DNA from: Orychophragmus violaceus
Lineage: Eukaryota; Streptophyta; Magnoliopsida; Brassicales; Brassicaceae
Direction of reading: 5' to 3'
NCBI GenBank assembly: GCA_030180135.1
Contig: CM058231.1
Coordinates: 31,499,034-31,563,033, forward strand
Length of the DNA: 64,000 nt
Part shown: in pieces, positions 53,618-64,000 of the stretch
How positions within the stretch are numbered: position 1 is the stretch's first letter
Layout: each line of letters begins with the position of its first letter
The notes under the pieces: model-generated
What the model saw: only the letters and a program-made list of their open reading frames with translations
Database searches by the model: none
Told to the model about the DNA's origin: nothing
Made by a program: the position numbers and the translations under genes

Positions 53618-56600
53618 GTTAACTCCATGAACTCGACTTTTTGACCTAAATTCCTCCAAGCTCGCTACATGGCACTTCCAAGTAACTAGCTTCTGACCAT
53701 GCTTAGTTCCCTCTTGACCTGGGGTTTCATTTGTAGAATATCGTGCCCTAGGACCAGGTTTAGGGTGCTAAATCCAGGCTCAATAGTTTCCCCCAACATC
53801 ACGAGTGAGATCTCGATCTTGGGATGTAATCCTTGTGCTTGGGTTCTGAAATTTTCCAGGATTCAGTTTCTGACATGACTGCTAATTTTGTGTAAATTCA
53901 AATCTGCTCATAATGATTGGTTTCCTTAGATTTAGCACCCTAAATCCAGCCCGAAAGCTCGGCCCAAAACCAAGAAGACATCATATCTGTTTGGGCCAGA
54001 ATTCACCCCGAGTGAATTCAGCTGAGCAAGGCCCATTTCTCAAAGCAAGAGCCCAACTGTCGAACAAAAGCCTGAATAAGGGGCCCAGCTCCGAGAGGCG
54101 ACTCGATAGGTAGACGACATAGTCAGCTCGAGATAAGAGACCGAGAAGGAAGGAGTTGTGCAACAAGAAGATCCCGAGGAAAGCGTGAGACGTTGGAGCG
54201 AACTCCGAGATGGAAGGAAAGTGGTTGAAGATGGAGACAAGCTATAAAAGGAGAGCTCCAGCGATTCGAGAGGACATCTGATTATTCATTCATACTTAGA
54301 CCTAGCATTAAGACTTTACAATCACTCTGTAGCTCGAGTTCTTAGTGTCCATACATCCGAATCAATACAAATCCACTTTTTCACTATCGTTAGCTCGTTG
54401 ATTACGTTTAACCAAGAATCTAGCCCACCTTCTTTATAAATCAGCTCACTCAAACACTCCAAAATCTGAGTATGGGTTTTAGGATCCACAATATCCAGAT
54501 CGATAAAACAAGACATAAGGAATGTTATATGATAGCTCACCAAAGCGAGGTTGAGGAGAGCAAACATTTAAAGAACGACCTCTCTGAAGTCAGAGAAGGT
54601 CAAAGATATTAAATTCAGTCAAAGGATCCCACATATCATTATTATCATTCAATATGAAGAGGAAATCTCACCGTGACCTTAAAGACTCTAGCAAGAGTTT
54701 GTAACATAAAAGAATCAATTACTTATAATGTATATAATCAGAGAATCTATAACTCCGACGGACAACTTTTCATCCACTAGCACTAAGACACTTTTACACT
54801 TTGAAATAATATTGAAAACTATTCATGATCTTTTTCACTTCGGTTCGTATCCTCACCCTTAACGAGATTCAGCCCGCCTAGATAGATCAACCCATTTGAG
54901 CACTGTAAAAATATTGAGTATGGGAATTCGCTTCCGCATTTTGGGGCCCACCATGGGGGCTTAATTTCTAATAATCTCTCACTCTATTGGTGAAGATGAC
55001 AACATGTGCTTCCGCGCCATCAATTCCTCCTGTTTCTGGGTCTAGTGATGTTGCTGGTTCCACCAATGTCAATATAGTCAAAGTTTTTGGCACTCAATAA
55101 CCATCAACCGCGCCAGGCATCTCAACTTCACAGCCTCCAATCTCTCAAAGCGATGTTGATAGTGGAATCCCACCATTAACATCCTCTGTTTCGACTACTC
55201 TAGAGACAGTTGAAAACACGCCTCTGTCTAACGTCACTTGACTTAGCACTTTGTCCCTATTTGCGCCTTAACCCCATCCTCGACATCGATGACACAATAG
55301 TCATCTACTCCGAGCATGCTTGGGAATATAAACCAGGGTATGCAACCATTGGGAATGCACGATTATGTTCCAATACCGGTATATCGAATTGTCGAGCTTT
55401 AAAATTTGGTTACCTCTCTTCAGCGCCAGAATCAAGATCTTACCTCTAGGAAAGAACGATTCAAGCGTGAAACCACATCAAATTCTAGGATTCAGCCTCG
55501 ACTACCTCTTATTCCAGAATTGAGAACAATTCTCAGGATCCTTTGCCTGGAACTGCATTAAATCTCTATGGGTCTGGATCTTCCACCCCGAGATCTTCAA
55601 TACATACATGATCAATGCCAACAAATGTATCATCCTTAATCTACATTTCTCCAAATCTGCGCCCTGCAAAAAATCTGATGAAAATTGCGGAGAGCTCGCA
55701 GAATCAGAATCCACTAGGGTTGCAATCAAACAAGGAGTGTGAGCGCACAATTTGAAAACTCTTATGCTGAAGTTCAAATCTTTCCACCTCCACCCCCAAA
55801 ATCGGAGGCTCGAGGTCAAAATAATCTACTAACGCACCTCAAGGGAGCGATCTCTCGGGAACATGCCCTAATGGTTGTGTTCAGACTACTGAACACCATA
55901 TTTTAGATCTCGGATTATGGAGACATTACGTTGAGCAAACAAGAGCTGAAATGTGGCATATGAGATCTCAGATCCACGCTGCCACTAGCTCAATTTCTGA
56001 AATCGATGGTTTGATAGAGGAAACTTAGCAAACCCATTTCACACCTCAAATAGCGAAAGCTTTCGTACCAGATATTGAAAGGCTCCTCTTTCCTCGGTAT
56101 GATGGTAAATGAGGTCCAAAAATCCATTTGAAAAGTTTCAGACTCGCCCTATCTCGAGTTTCCTTAGTAAGTATGAGATGGAGATTGCACAGTACCGGTT
56201 CTTTATGGAGAACCTAACAGGATATGCCCTAGAATGCTTCACCGGGATTGGCACATGTTTAATCGATAAATTTACCATCTCGCATATGTATTCCTGAAGA
56301 AATACTCGATCTTTATCAGGACGATGATTCTGAAGCAAAGATTGATAGCTTTAAATCGATTAAAGCTAAGATTACAAATCATAATGTTCCGATCGCACTC
56401 AAGGATTTGGTAAATGAAATTTTCTAGCCCTCAAAATTACACGAAGAGCTCACTGTGTGACCTCCGACCACTCTAGTTGACGCGCTTCACCGTGCTTCCA
56501 GGTGAATCATTATTGAAGAAGAGGATTTAGTTCTCTAGAAGAGTTTAACTCCCCTAGATTCTGAGAAAACCAGCAATCAGTTTCAAATCCACAAGGATCA

Positions 56601-56966
56601 AAGAAAACTGCGAAGAAAGAACCTTAAGGTCAGGAACATCACTCTTTTGCAGTAGGAAGTCCGACCCATACTAGATCAAAAAACTATGACCTTGGTAAAT
56701 GGTGTGAATTCCACCAAATCAAGGGACATTCAACAGAAGAATGATTTGAGGTAAAACGTCAGATCAAAGCTAAGTTCACAACAGGAGAATTGAGGAAAAA
56801 TGATCTGAAGAAACCACCACCTCGTCATGATTGACCTTAAAATCAAGAGAACGATCATAAGTGAGAACGCTCACCAGAGGTTGAACCTGAAATCCCACCT
56901 CCCGCAGTCAAAACTCAGATAGACATGATCTTCGCGGGCTTGAGTCTGGATTGTGACTTAGAGGAA
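53618..56966 (+). pseudogene. Tat-like gypsy relic: LTR end, primer site, decayed gag
   Basis: A TATA-like CTATAAAAGG at 54242-54251 and a primer-site-like TGGGGCCCACCATGGGGG at 54942-54959 mark the LTR/leader. From about 55870 a decayed gag follows: FPRYDGK near 56090-56108, TGYALECFTGIG (about 56217-56250) and YQDDDSEAKIDSFKSIKAKI (about 56310-56370). Many stops. A CACTA transposon cuts it at 56966; a short continuation follows at 62921. Confidence 0.65.
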
Positions 56967-57375
56967 CACTATAAGAGAACACGCCCATACCAACTGATTT
57001 AACGACGGGAAACCGACGGATCCTCGACGGTGACATATTCATCAGGTTTTCGTCGGTAATTCTTGATGGATTTGCTACCCGTCGGGAATTTCCCGAAGGA
57101 CTATCAACGGAATATGTTATCCATCAGAAATCCGTCGGTTAGTTTTTGGTTCAATGTAACCGTTAATAGATACGCTAATATAGTCATTAAGGTATCCGTT
57201 GAACCGACCAGAAACTGACGGATTTCCGACGGATAACGGCTATTTCCGTCGGTTTTCCCTCAGTTTGCCATCAGTTAATTTCCTACAAATACCACATGTT
57301 TTCTCTCTTCTCCTCCACATCAATCCCTCCCTAACTCTCTCTCTTTCACACACTCTAATATTCTTGATTACAAAA

Positions 57376-58275
57376 ATGTCTTCTTCTAATTATTACAGAT
57401 CGTGGACGGACGGTGTGAGGATTGATCCGGCGACGAACTTATTGCACACCAAATGTGCACTCGGTATTATGGAATTCATAACGGTAGCATATCGTCAACC
57501 ACATACGCAGAAAACTAGTAAGTTCAAATGTCCATGTACTCAGTGCCAAAATATTAGAAATTCTACGATTAACGAAGTATGGCATCACTTGTATTCAGTT
57601 GGGTTTATGGAGGGTTATAAAATTTGGTATCTTCATGAGGAAACATCAGATTATGCAAGTAGTAGTAGAGAACCTTATGGTAGTACTAGTAGTAGGGAAC
57701 CTTATGGTAGTTCTAGCAAACCTTATAGTGCGGAAGTAGATTTTGGTGCAGGTACCATTCAAATGGTTAATGATGTATATCGAGAAAATATTCAGGAAGT
57801 AGGTGAATATCAAATTCCTAGGGTAAATGAGGAACCTAATATAGAAGCTAGGAGATTTTTTGATATGTTAGATGCTGCGAAGCGGCCGCTTTATGAAGGT
57901 TGCAAAGAGGGTCATTCGCCATTATCATCTGCTACTAGATTAATGGGCATAAAGACGGACTACAATTTGGCGGAGGAATGTGTTGATGCGATTTGCGATT
58001 TTGTGAAAGATATTCTTCGTGAAGATAATCTTGCTCCATGTTCATACTACGAGGGCGAGAAAATTGTTAAAGGGCTTGGTTTACCATACCAGATGATAGA
58101 AGTGTGCATCAAAAACTGTATTACATATTGGCGAGAAGATAAATACTGTCTGGAATGTAAATTTTGTAAGCATCCACGCTATCAGGATACAAGGGGAAGA
58201 GTTAAAGTTCCGTTCAAACGGATGTGGTATTTGCCGTTAGCCGAGAGGTTGAAGAGATTATACCAATCTGAATGA
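57376..58275 (+). pseudogene. CACTA transposase N-terminal part (transposase-associated domain)
   Basis: 299 codons from the ATG at 57376 to TGA at 58273-58275. The transposase-associated domain lies in residues 5-95 (SWTDGVRIDP, KCPCTQCQN, WHHLYSVGFMEGY). After a Ser/Gly-rich spacer comes the start of Transposase_21 (CKEGHSPLSSATRLM..., MIEVCIKNCITYWREDKYCLECKFC). The reading frame continues beyond the TGA, so this is the front of a larger broken gene. Confidence 0.85.
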
Positions 58276-59110
58276 ACGGCGGGGGAAATGAGATGGCATG
58301 CCGAGCATAGAAGAGGAGAAGAGATTGCACATCCGTCAGATGCTGAGGCGTGACGACATTTTCAGAGAGTATATCCGGGTTTTGCGTATGAGACACGTAA
58401 TGTGTACCTCAGATTATGCACATATGGTATCAACCCATTTGGGAGGCATGGGAGACAATATTCCTTGTGACTAGTGATTCTGACTCCTTATAACCTACCG
58501 CCATTTATGTGCATGCGTCAAGAGTTTCTTTTCCACTCCGTACTCTTTACCAGGCCAGAGCATCCAAGAAGATCACTTGACGTATTCTTGCAGCCATTGA
58601 TATATGAGTTCCTAATGTTATGGGAGCCCGGTGTTAAAGCATATGATGTCTCGTGCAAGCAAAATTTTCAGATGCGGGTTGTACTAATGTGAACCATTAG
58701 CGATTTCCCGGCTTATAGTATGTTATATGGATGGACATCGCATGGGAGGTTAGCATGTCTGTATTGTCAAGAAAAGACTGATGCATTCCAGTTGAAGAAC
58801 GGACAGAAATCATGTTGGTTTAATTGTCATAGAAGATTTCTACCGCATGATCATCCATGCGGCCAACCGCAGATCACGGTGTTTCGTCTGTATCTGGAGA
58901 AGTTGTGTACTACGGGGTTCTAAAAGAAATACTGCAAGTGAAGTACATAGGGAATCTCGGCATGAGATGTGTGGTCTTTTTGTGATTGGTAAAACCCGAT
59001 CATTGGCCAAGGTGTCACCATCGATGAGTTTGGTGTGATGTCTATCCATTTGAGTAAGAAGCTTCGAAATATGATCCTTTCATTATTGCTTCGCAAGCAG
59101 ATCAGGTTAG
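58276..59110 (+). pseudogene. CACTA transposase (Transposase_21) continuation, with stops and a large internal deletion
   Basis: Same frame: RWHAEHRR, NPFGRHGRQYSL, PYNLPPFMCM, DVFLQPLIYE, TISDFPAYSMLYGWTSHGRLACLYCQ and CHRRFLPHDHP. Stops fall at DAEA/RHFQ (about 58350), QYSL/LVILTP (about 58470) and VLM/TISDF (58690-58692), each where the family normally has Trp. After about 58860 the middle of the protein is missing, and only a C-terminal fragment (YDPFIIASQADQV, 59070-59108) remains. Confidence 0.8.
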
Positions 59111-60122
59111 TGATCGACTTTACGTATTAATTAATCTAAAAACTTGACAAATATGTTTTTAAACACTTCCAAAGTTTTTAATTTTTATATCTAAAATATA
59201 AAATATTTTCAAAAGAATACATTTAAAATATTACTTTACTTTTGAAATAAGTTTCTAACACTTCAAAATTTTTTAATTTTTTTTTAACAAATCGAAAATA
59301 ACATAACAATTTTATATATTTATGTATGTTAAACGATAACGTAACACTTAGCTCAACGGTTTCGATACCCTTCAATTTTCTCTCCGTGGCAAGGTTCGAT
59401 ACATGGGGAAGGGAACTTTTCTTTTATATTTCAATTTTCCGACGGAGATCCGAGGGGTAGAAAAGACGGAGCCATTTCCGACGGATTTCCAGCGGAAATT
59501 TAATAACCGTCGGTAATTACTGACGAAAAACTGAGGGTTTAGGGTATAGAGTTTCAAAAATTGGAAATGAACAATTGAAAAAAACCGAGGACATTAAGTA
59601 AGGCTATTTTTGGCCACATAACATCCCTTACATTCTCTTACAACACGTGTTCTATGGTTTAAAGAAAATAAAGTATGTCGGACGAAAAGAGCTTCTTAGT
59701 ATACAATGGTGTTTAAGAAGAACTTATATATGACATTCACTCGATTTATCGAAAACATAAATTTTTGGTAATTTTTATATAAGGACCCAATATTTGCCAA
59801 TAAGCTTGTCATTTAGGTCTAACATAAGTACCGAAGCCTTGGAATAAAAAAACAAAACCTAAACCATATCTCCTCGGAAATCCGTCGGTAATTACCGTAG
59901 GAATCCGTCGGTAAGTATAAATAAAATGTCAAAACTGCAATTACTTTTCATCTGTTCCATATGCAATGTTTCGGTAAACGTCTTTTCAGAAATTTGAACA
60001 CATTCCGACGGATTCTTGATGGTTCAAGTCGTCGGGAAATTTTGTATAAATAGGGACCCGTTATGTCGTGGTTTTTCATCTTCAAAACCACAAATCCATT
60101 AAAAAAAAACACATTTCCAACT
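59111..60122. other. CACTA internal non-coding sequence
   Basis: AT-rich, with scattered TCCGTCGG/CCGACGGA repeats at 59440-59525, 59877-59912 and 60005-60040. No supported frame. Confidence 0.6.
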
Positions 60123-60512
60123 ATGGATATTGTCTACTTGTCCCCCGAGAACCGATAATCTTTTATTCGGGATATCACTCTACCGGGTCGGGAACGTCTT
60201 CATGCTCTTAACCCATCCTGCCAAAACCAGACCATTTGGTTCGGTTATAACGCGGCGATACCTTCTATCATAAGCGATGTCATCGAACATCGCTGGTCCG
60301 GGAGGTGGCTCACTTACGGGAATATTCCTATTGATATGAAAGCATCTTGGTTCGATGATTTCCTGGTAAGTTTAGTTTCTCCTAATTTAGTTTTTAAAAT
60401 ATTAGTTTTTAATATTAATTTTGTTTTCAAAATTTCAGGCCTTCTTTAATTTTAGCCCAAACATACTCGGACAAGTTTGGCAGGAATTCCACTCGATGCC
60501 TCGGCGGTAATC
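60123..60512 (+). pseudogene. CACTA second gene fragment (TnpA-like)
   Basis: From ATG 60123 a frame with one early TAA reads TIWFGYNAAIPSIISDVIEHRWSG...WFDDFL, then a GTAAGT donor near 60366 and a TTTCAG acceptor near 60438, continuing AFFNFSPNILGQVWQEFHS. The fold of the second plant CACTA gene (Transposase_24/TnpA-like DNA-binding protein) is suggested. A possible last piece lies at 61896-62223 (MDDFSAFKAYLASQTGREL..., then a charged RERHIEWERRWDRDLQRE tail). Confidence 0.55.
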
Positions 60513-61029
60513 CAGTAACGGAGTGGAACCGTATTATCGATAATTAGAACGAGACAGACGTCGGGGATTGGTTCGGCAACCAAAATTAGAAGAATAAAAT
60601 TATGTGTTTGTACTATTTATTAAAATAAAATATAATTTTTTTTTTTGGCTTTAATATTTTCAATAATTAAACAATAATCAAAAATTAAAAATATAACTAA
60701 AATATATTTTTTATTTTTTCTAAAACGCTAATACATATAAAATATATACATTTGCTTTCGTTTATTAACGAGTATAACAACATAGCAAAATGGTTTCAGA
60801 GCTATATAGAGTTCTACGGGAACCCGAGTTTGAGTAACGCCGAACCTGGTTTTTTTATTTTTTTATTTCCAGACAGATTACCTATGGCAATTGATAAAAC
60901 TGTCGGAAATCCGTCGGTAATTAGGCGGTCCAATTATTTGGTGAATATTTTTGGCGGTTATCCGTCGGTTTTCGTCCGTAATCGAATAATATTGAACTGA
61001 GAACTTCTTCTTCCTCCTCATTTCTCTGC

Positions 61030-61158
<129 letters not shown>

Positions 61159-61633
61159 ACCCTTGAGCTCTACCTTCTCTCTACATTTTCTCACAGATTC
61201 ATGCCTCTAGCAGACTAATATGACCGTCCAAACCTCTAAAACCATGTAAGTTTTCGTAAGACCAAGTTAATTATAATAAAATGAGTGTTTAAGTGGATAG
61301 ATTTTAGGTGGAATGGTGCTTGTTTTGTTCTAACGAAATATCTAGGTAGTTTAGGTTGATTTTGAGTGATTTAGGATTTGATTTAGGTTATTGTAGAATG
61401 TGATTGTTTTGTAAACGTTTTTTTAAATTTTAATTTCGTTTTATGAAAATTTACAAACGTTTTTAAACCTTTTCAAAGTTGTATAACAATCTAAAAACAT
61501 TTTGTAAACATTTTTAGATTTTTATTTATTGTATTAAACTTTTTGATTATTTTTTTTAGAAAATTGGGTGTAAAAACACTTACATAGTTTTATTTAATTT
61601 TTTATTCATTTTTATGTAAAACAAGTTTAATAT

Positions 61634-61667
<34 letters not shown>

Positions 61668-62920
61668 TATAATATTAGTAATTTTTAAAAATTTATTTCC
61701 AATTTTTATATTATCTACAATTTTTTTTATAAATTCTTTGCATTTTATACAAAATTTTATTCATATTTCAAAATATTTAATATTTTTTTTAAAAAATTAA
61801 TAATTTTATAAGTATTTTATAAAGATTTATATAGTTTTGTAAAATTTAATAAAAATTTATAAATATTTTTAACTTTTAATTCGTTTATTGTGAATATGGA
61901 CGATTTCTCAGCGTTTAAGGCGTATCTGGCTTCCCAGACGGGGCGAGAGTTGCTGAAATGACTCGATCCCGATTATGAGAAAATTCCGAGAGTTTATTGG
62001 TAAGTCTTTTAACTTCGAGAATTTTGTTTTTATCATATTTTTTTATATACATTTAATGTTTAATGTTTTGCGTTTTCGAGTTCGGGATGACGGAAGCAAC
62101 GATCACGAAGAGCATTTTGGGCATGATGTACAACATGCTCTGGAGTGGAAGAAGCAGCTACGGGAGCGGCACATAGAGTGGGAACGGAGATGGGATCGGG
62201 ATTTGCAGAGGGAAAAAGGATGAGATCGGGATCCGCAGCGGATCTCGGTTTTATGTAATTTAAAAACTTTTTTTTATTTTTTGAATGTTTTTAAAATTTT
62301 AATTTTATAATCAATTTTTGATTTTATTATTTTAATTATAATATTAATAAAATCTTTATTATATAAATAAGAAAAATTCTATTTTTAAAAATATATATTT
62401 TGTAATCCGTCGGGAAATCCGTCGGTTAATATCTATCGGTAGTCCCTCGGAAAACCATCGTTAATCGTCCATCGGTAATCGGTCGGTTTCTCTCCATCAA
62501 TAAACCGTCGGTAATCATGCATCGGTATTCCGTCGGTAAATATCCATCGGTAAACCGTCGGTAACTTTCCACCGGTTATTTGTCGGTTATGGTCTTTCGA
62601 CAAATCATCGGTAAACCGTTAGTAATTTCCGTCATTTTTACGGTATACCGCGGTCTTTCCCGACAGATTACCAACAAAGCTTTTGTCGGTATTGTGTCGG
62701 TAATCCATCGTTTATCCTCTCGTCGATAACTCGTCGATAATACGTCAGTTTTTTACTCGTCGATAATCCGTCGGTAGTTACCGACGAAAAACCGACGGAT
62801 ATCTATTTCCGAAGAAATAGAACCGAAGGATCCTTTCGGTTGGGAATCTGTCGGTAATGGCCGTTTTCGACGGATATCTAACAGTTTTGTCTGTCGGTTA
62901 TTGCGTGTTTTCATGTAGTT

Positions 62921-63120
62921 GAAGCTCCGAGTCATTAATCCCCCGCGTTAAAGAAAATATCCACTAACACATCATTCACCCTTAGTAAAAGGGGATTGAT
63001 TTTATCCTCGGATGATCAAGAATATGCCAAGATTTGGTGAATTCAATTAAACTCCACCGGAGGAAACTATACAATGATAAGGTTCTTTGTAAATTAAAAA
63101 TGTAGCAAGAAACAATTTTA
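62921..63120 (+). pseudogene. Continuation of the Tat-like gypsy relic
   Basis: Resumes directly after the CACTA target duplication (GAA) with sequence that continues the gag-pol linker of the upstream relic (SSDDQEYAKIW near 63013-63046). Too short and decayed to define further. Confidence 0.4.
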
Positions 63121-63152
63121 ATTATTTCTTTTTCAACTAAATCTCCATAAAT

Positions 63153-64000
63153 TCAATCAAATTTCGGATTATCACCCCGTAGGGTGAACCGATCCGACTC
63201 TTCATGACTTACATGAGAAAATATAATACAGCGTGCCCTCGACCCTGTTGCAAGAGAGTCGGCACGTCCATTAGCACTTCTAGGAATCAAAGTTAAAGCA
63301 ACAGACACAAAATAAAATTTAAAGGATGTGAAGAGGTCCAATTCTGTCCTGAAGCCCGACCAATCCCGAGAGCCGTTTATCATAGCAACCAGGTATGAAA
63401 AATTCGTCTTGATTATCACCGAGAGAATTGCCCTCTCCAGGAGGCATGGCATTTCCCAAAATAACACATCCAACTGGGTGTGTAACGGTGAAAGGCTTGT
63501 CTACAGCCTTGTGTCCATGTGTATCTCCAACCAGTCGGATCTTTGAAGAACCACCCTAAGCCATTGGTCGCGTCATTTTCCACCCACGAGTTGTCAATTT
63601 TGCATATGGGGGGGGGGGTAGGGGTGGTGATAGAGGAGTTATGATTTCCTAATGATCACAAAAAGCACTCAGCCTCATCTTCCTCTTTTTGTTCCTTCAT
63701 GTTTGCATCCCTCCAACTTTCCGCCTATATGGTTGCTAATTGAAGAGTCTCCATGCGGAAACCTCCTTTCCTTCAAAAACGTAATGTTTCGGGCTTTCCA
63801 AATGTACCACAAATTCCATGGGTAGTTTTTTCTTTGTGGGTCGGGGAGACCAACGTCTTTTGTCCTCCAAAAGAGGAAATCCATGTTACAAAAATAAATG
63901 TACTCGGGAAGCAACCCGGAATGGACAAAAAGTCCGAAAGAGCCCCTACTTGTACAGCAGGGGGCATTCGAAGAGGAGATGATTAATAGTCTCCTCCGGA
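63153..64000 (-). pseudogene. LINE-3 ORF2 C-terminus (zinc-binding zf-RVT and RNase H domains), runs off the window
   Basis: Minus strand: PEETINHLLFECPLLYK at the window edge and NLWYIWKARN (about 63805) belong to the zf-RVT region; RTELDLFTSFK and IPRSANGRADSLA (about 63250-63350) are the C-terminal RNase H-like domain of plant LINEs. Frames change at least twice and stops are present. The 5' part lies beyond 64000. A G10 run lies at about 63607-63616. Confidence 0.75.

Overview
This is nuclear DNA from a Brassicaceae plant (mustard family, Arabidopsis/Brassica relatives). Three intron-containing host genes, all on the minus strand, are closest to Arabidopsis TPS6 (class II trehalose-phosphate synthase-like), HPR1 (peroxisomal hydroxypyruvate reductase) and PIS1 (phosphatidylinositol synthase). 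From memory these are neighbours in Arabidopsis (At1g68020, At1g68010, At1g68000), so the left 17 kb looks like a conserved block whose TPS6-HPR1 gap has been widened by about 10 kb of transposon debris. No RNA genes or CRISPR arrays were seen.

Layout. 0-3 kb: TPS6. 4-5.4 kb: telomere-like repeat island in AT-rich, partly fold-back DNA. 5.6-9.4 kb: a LINE whose ORF1 is inverted relative to ORF2 and whose ORF2 is split by a solo copia LTR. 9.4-11 kb: copia relic. 12.9-17.1 kb: HPR1 and PIS1. 17.77-18.63 kb: short non-coding retroposon with poly(A) and a 10-bp target duplication. 18.68-25.32 kb: LTR element G1, encoding only gag-protease. 27.9-52.4 kb: a second LINE split by copia element A (30101-50459), which itself carries gag-protease element G2 (31071-37473) and copia element B (40924-48097). 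52.4-63.1 kb: LTR-like DNA and a Tat-like gypsy relic interrupted by a CACTA transposon (56967-62920). 63.15 kb to the end: the 3' part of a third LINE, minus strand.

Target-site duplications were found for the solo LTR (GTCAC), the retroposon (AGTGTTGCCA), G1 (TATTC), copia A (GCATT), G2 (GTTGT), copia B (TTTTG) and the CACTA element (GAA). LTR differences counted by eye give a consistent order: copia A oldest (about 17 in 705 bp), then G2 (about 6 in 1133 bp), then copia B (1 in 636 bp).

Main hunt result: a palindromic motif, TGTCGATCGACA and close variants, recurs in LTRs, leaders, gag coding sequence and 3' spacers of copia and gypsy elements that are otherwise unrelated. In the LTRs it is usually paired and sits a nearly constant distance upstream of the TATA box (85-88 bp in copia, 106-107 bp in gypsy). 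A two-motif cassette has also been inserted in the integrase region of copia A. The gypsy elements add a triplicated polypurine tract, three LTR stem-loops with a shared loop, and exon-like motif clusters. In all four large LTR elements the gag frame is open while pol is absent or decayed.
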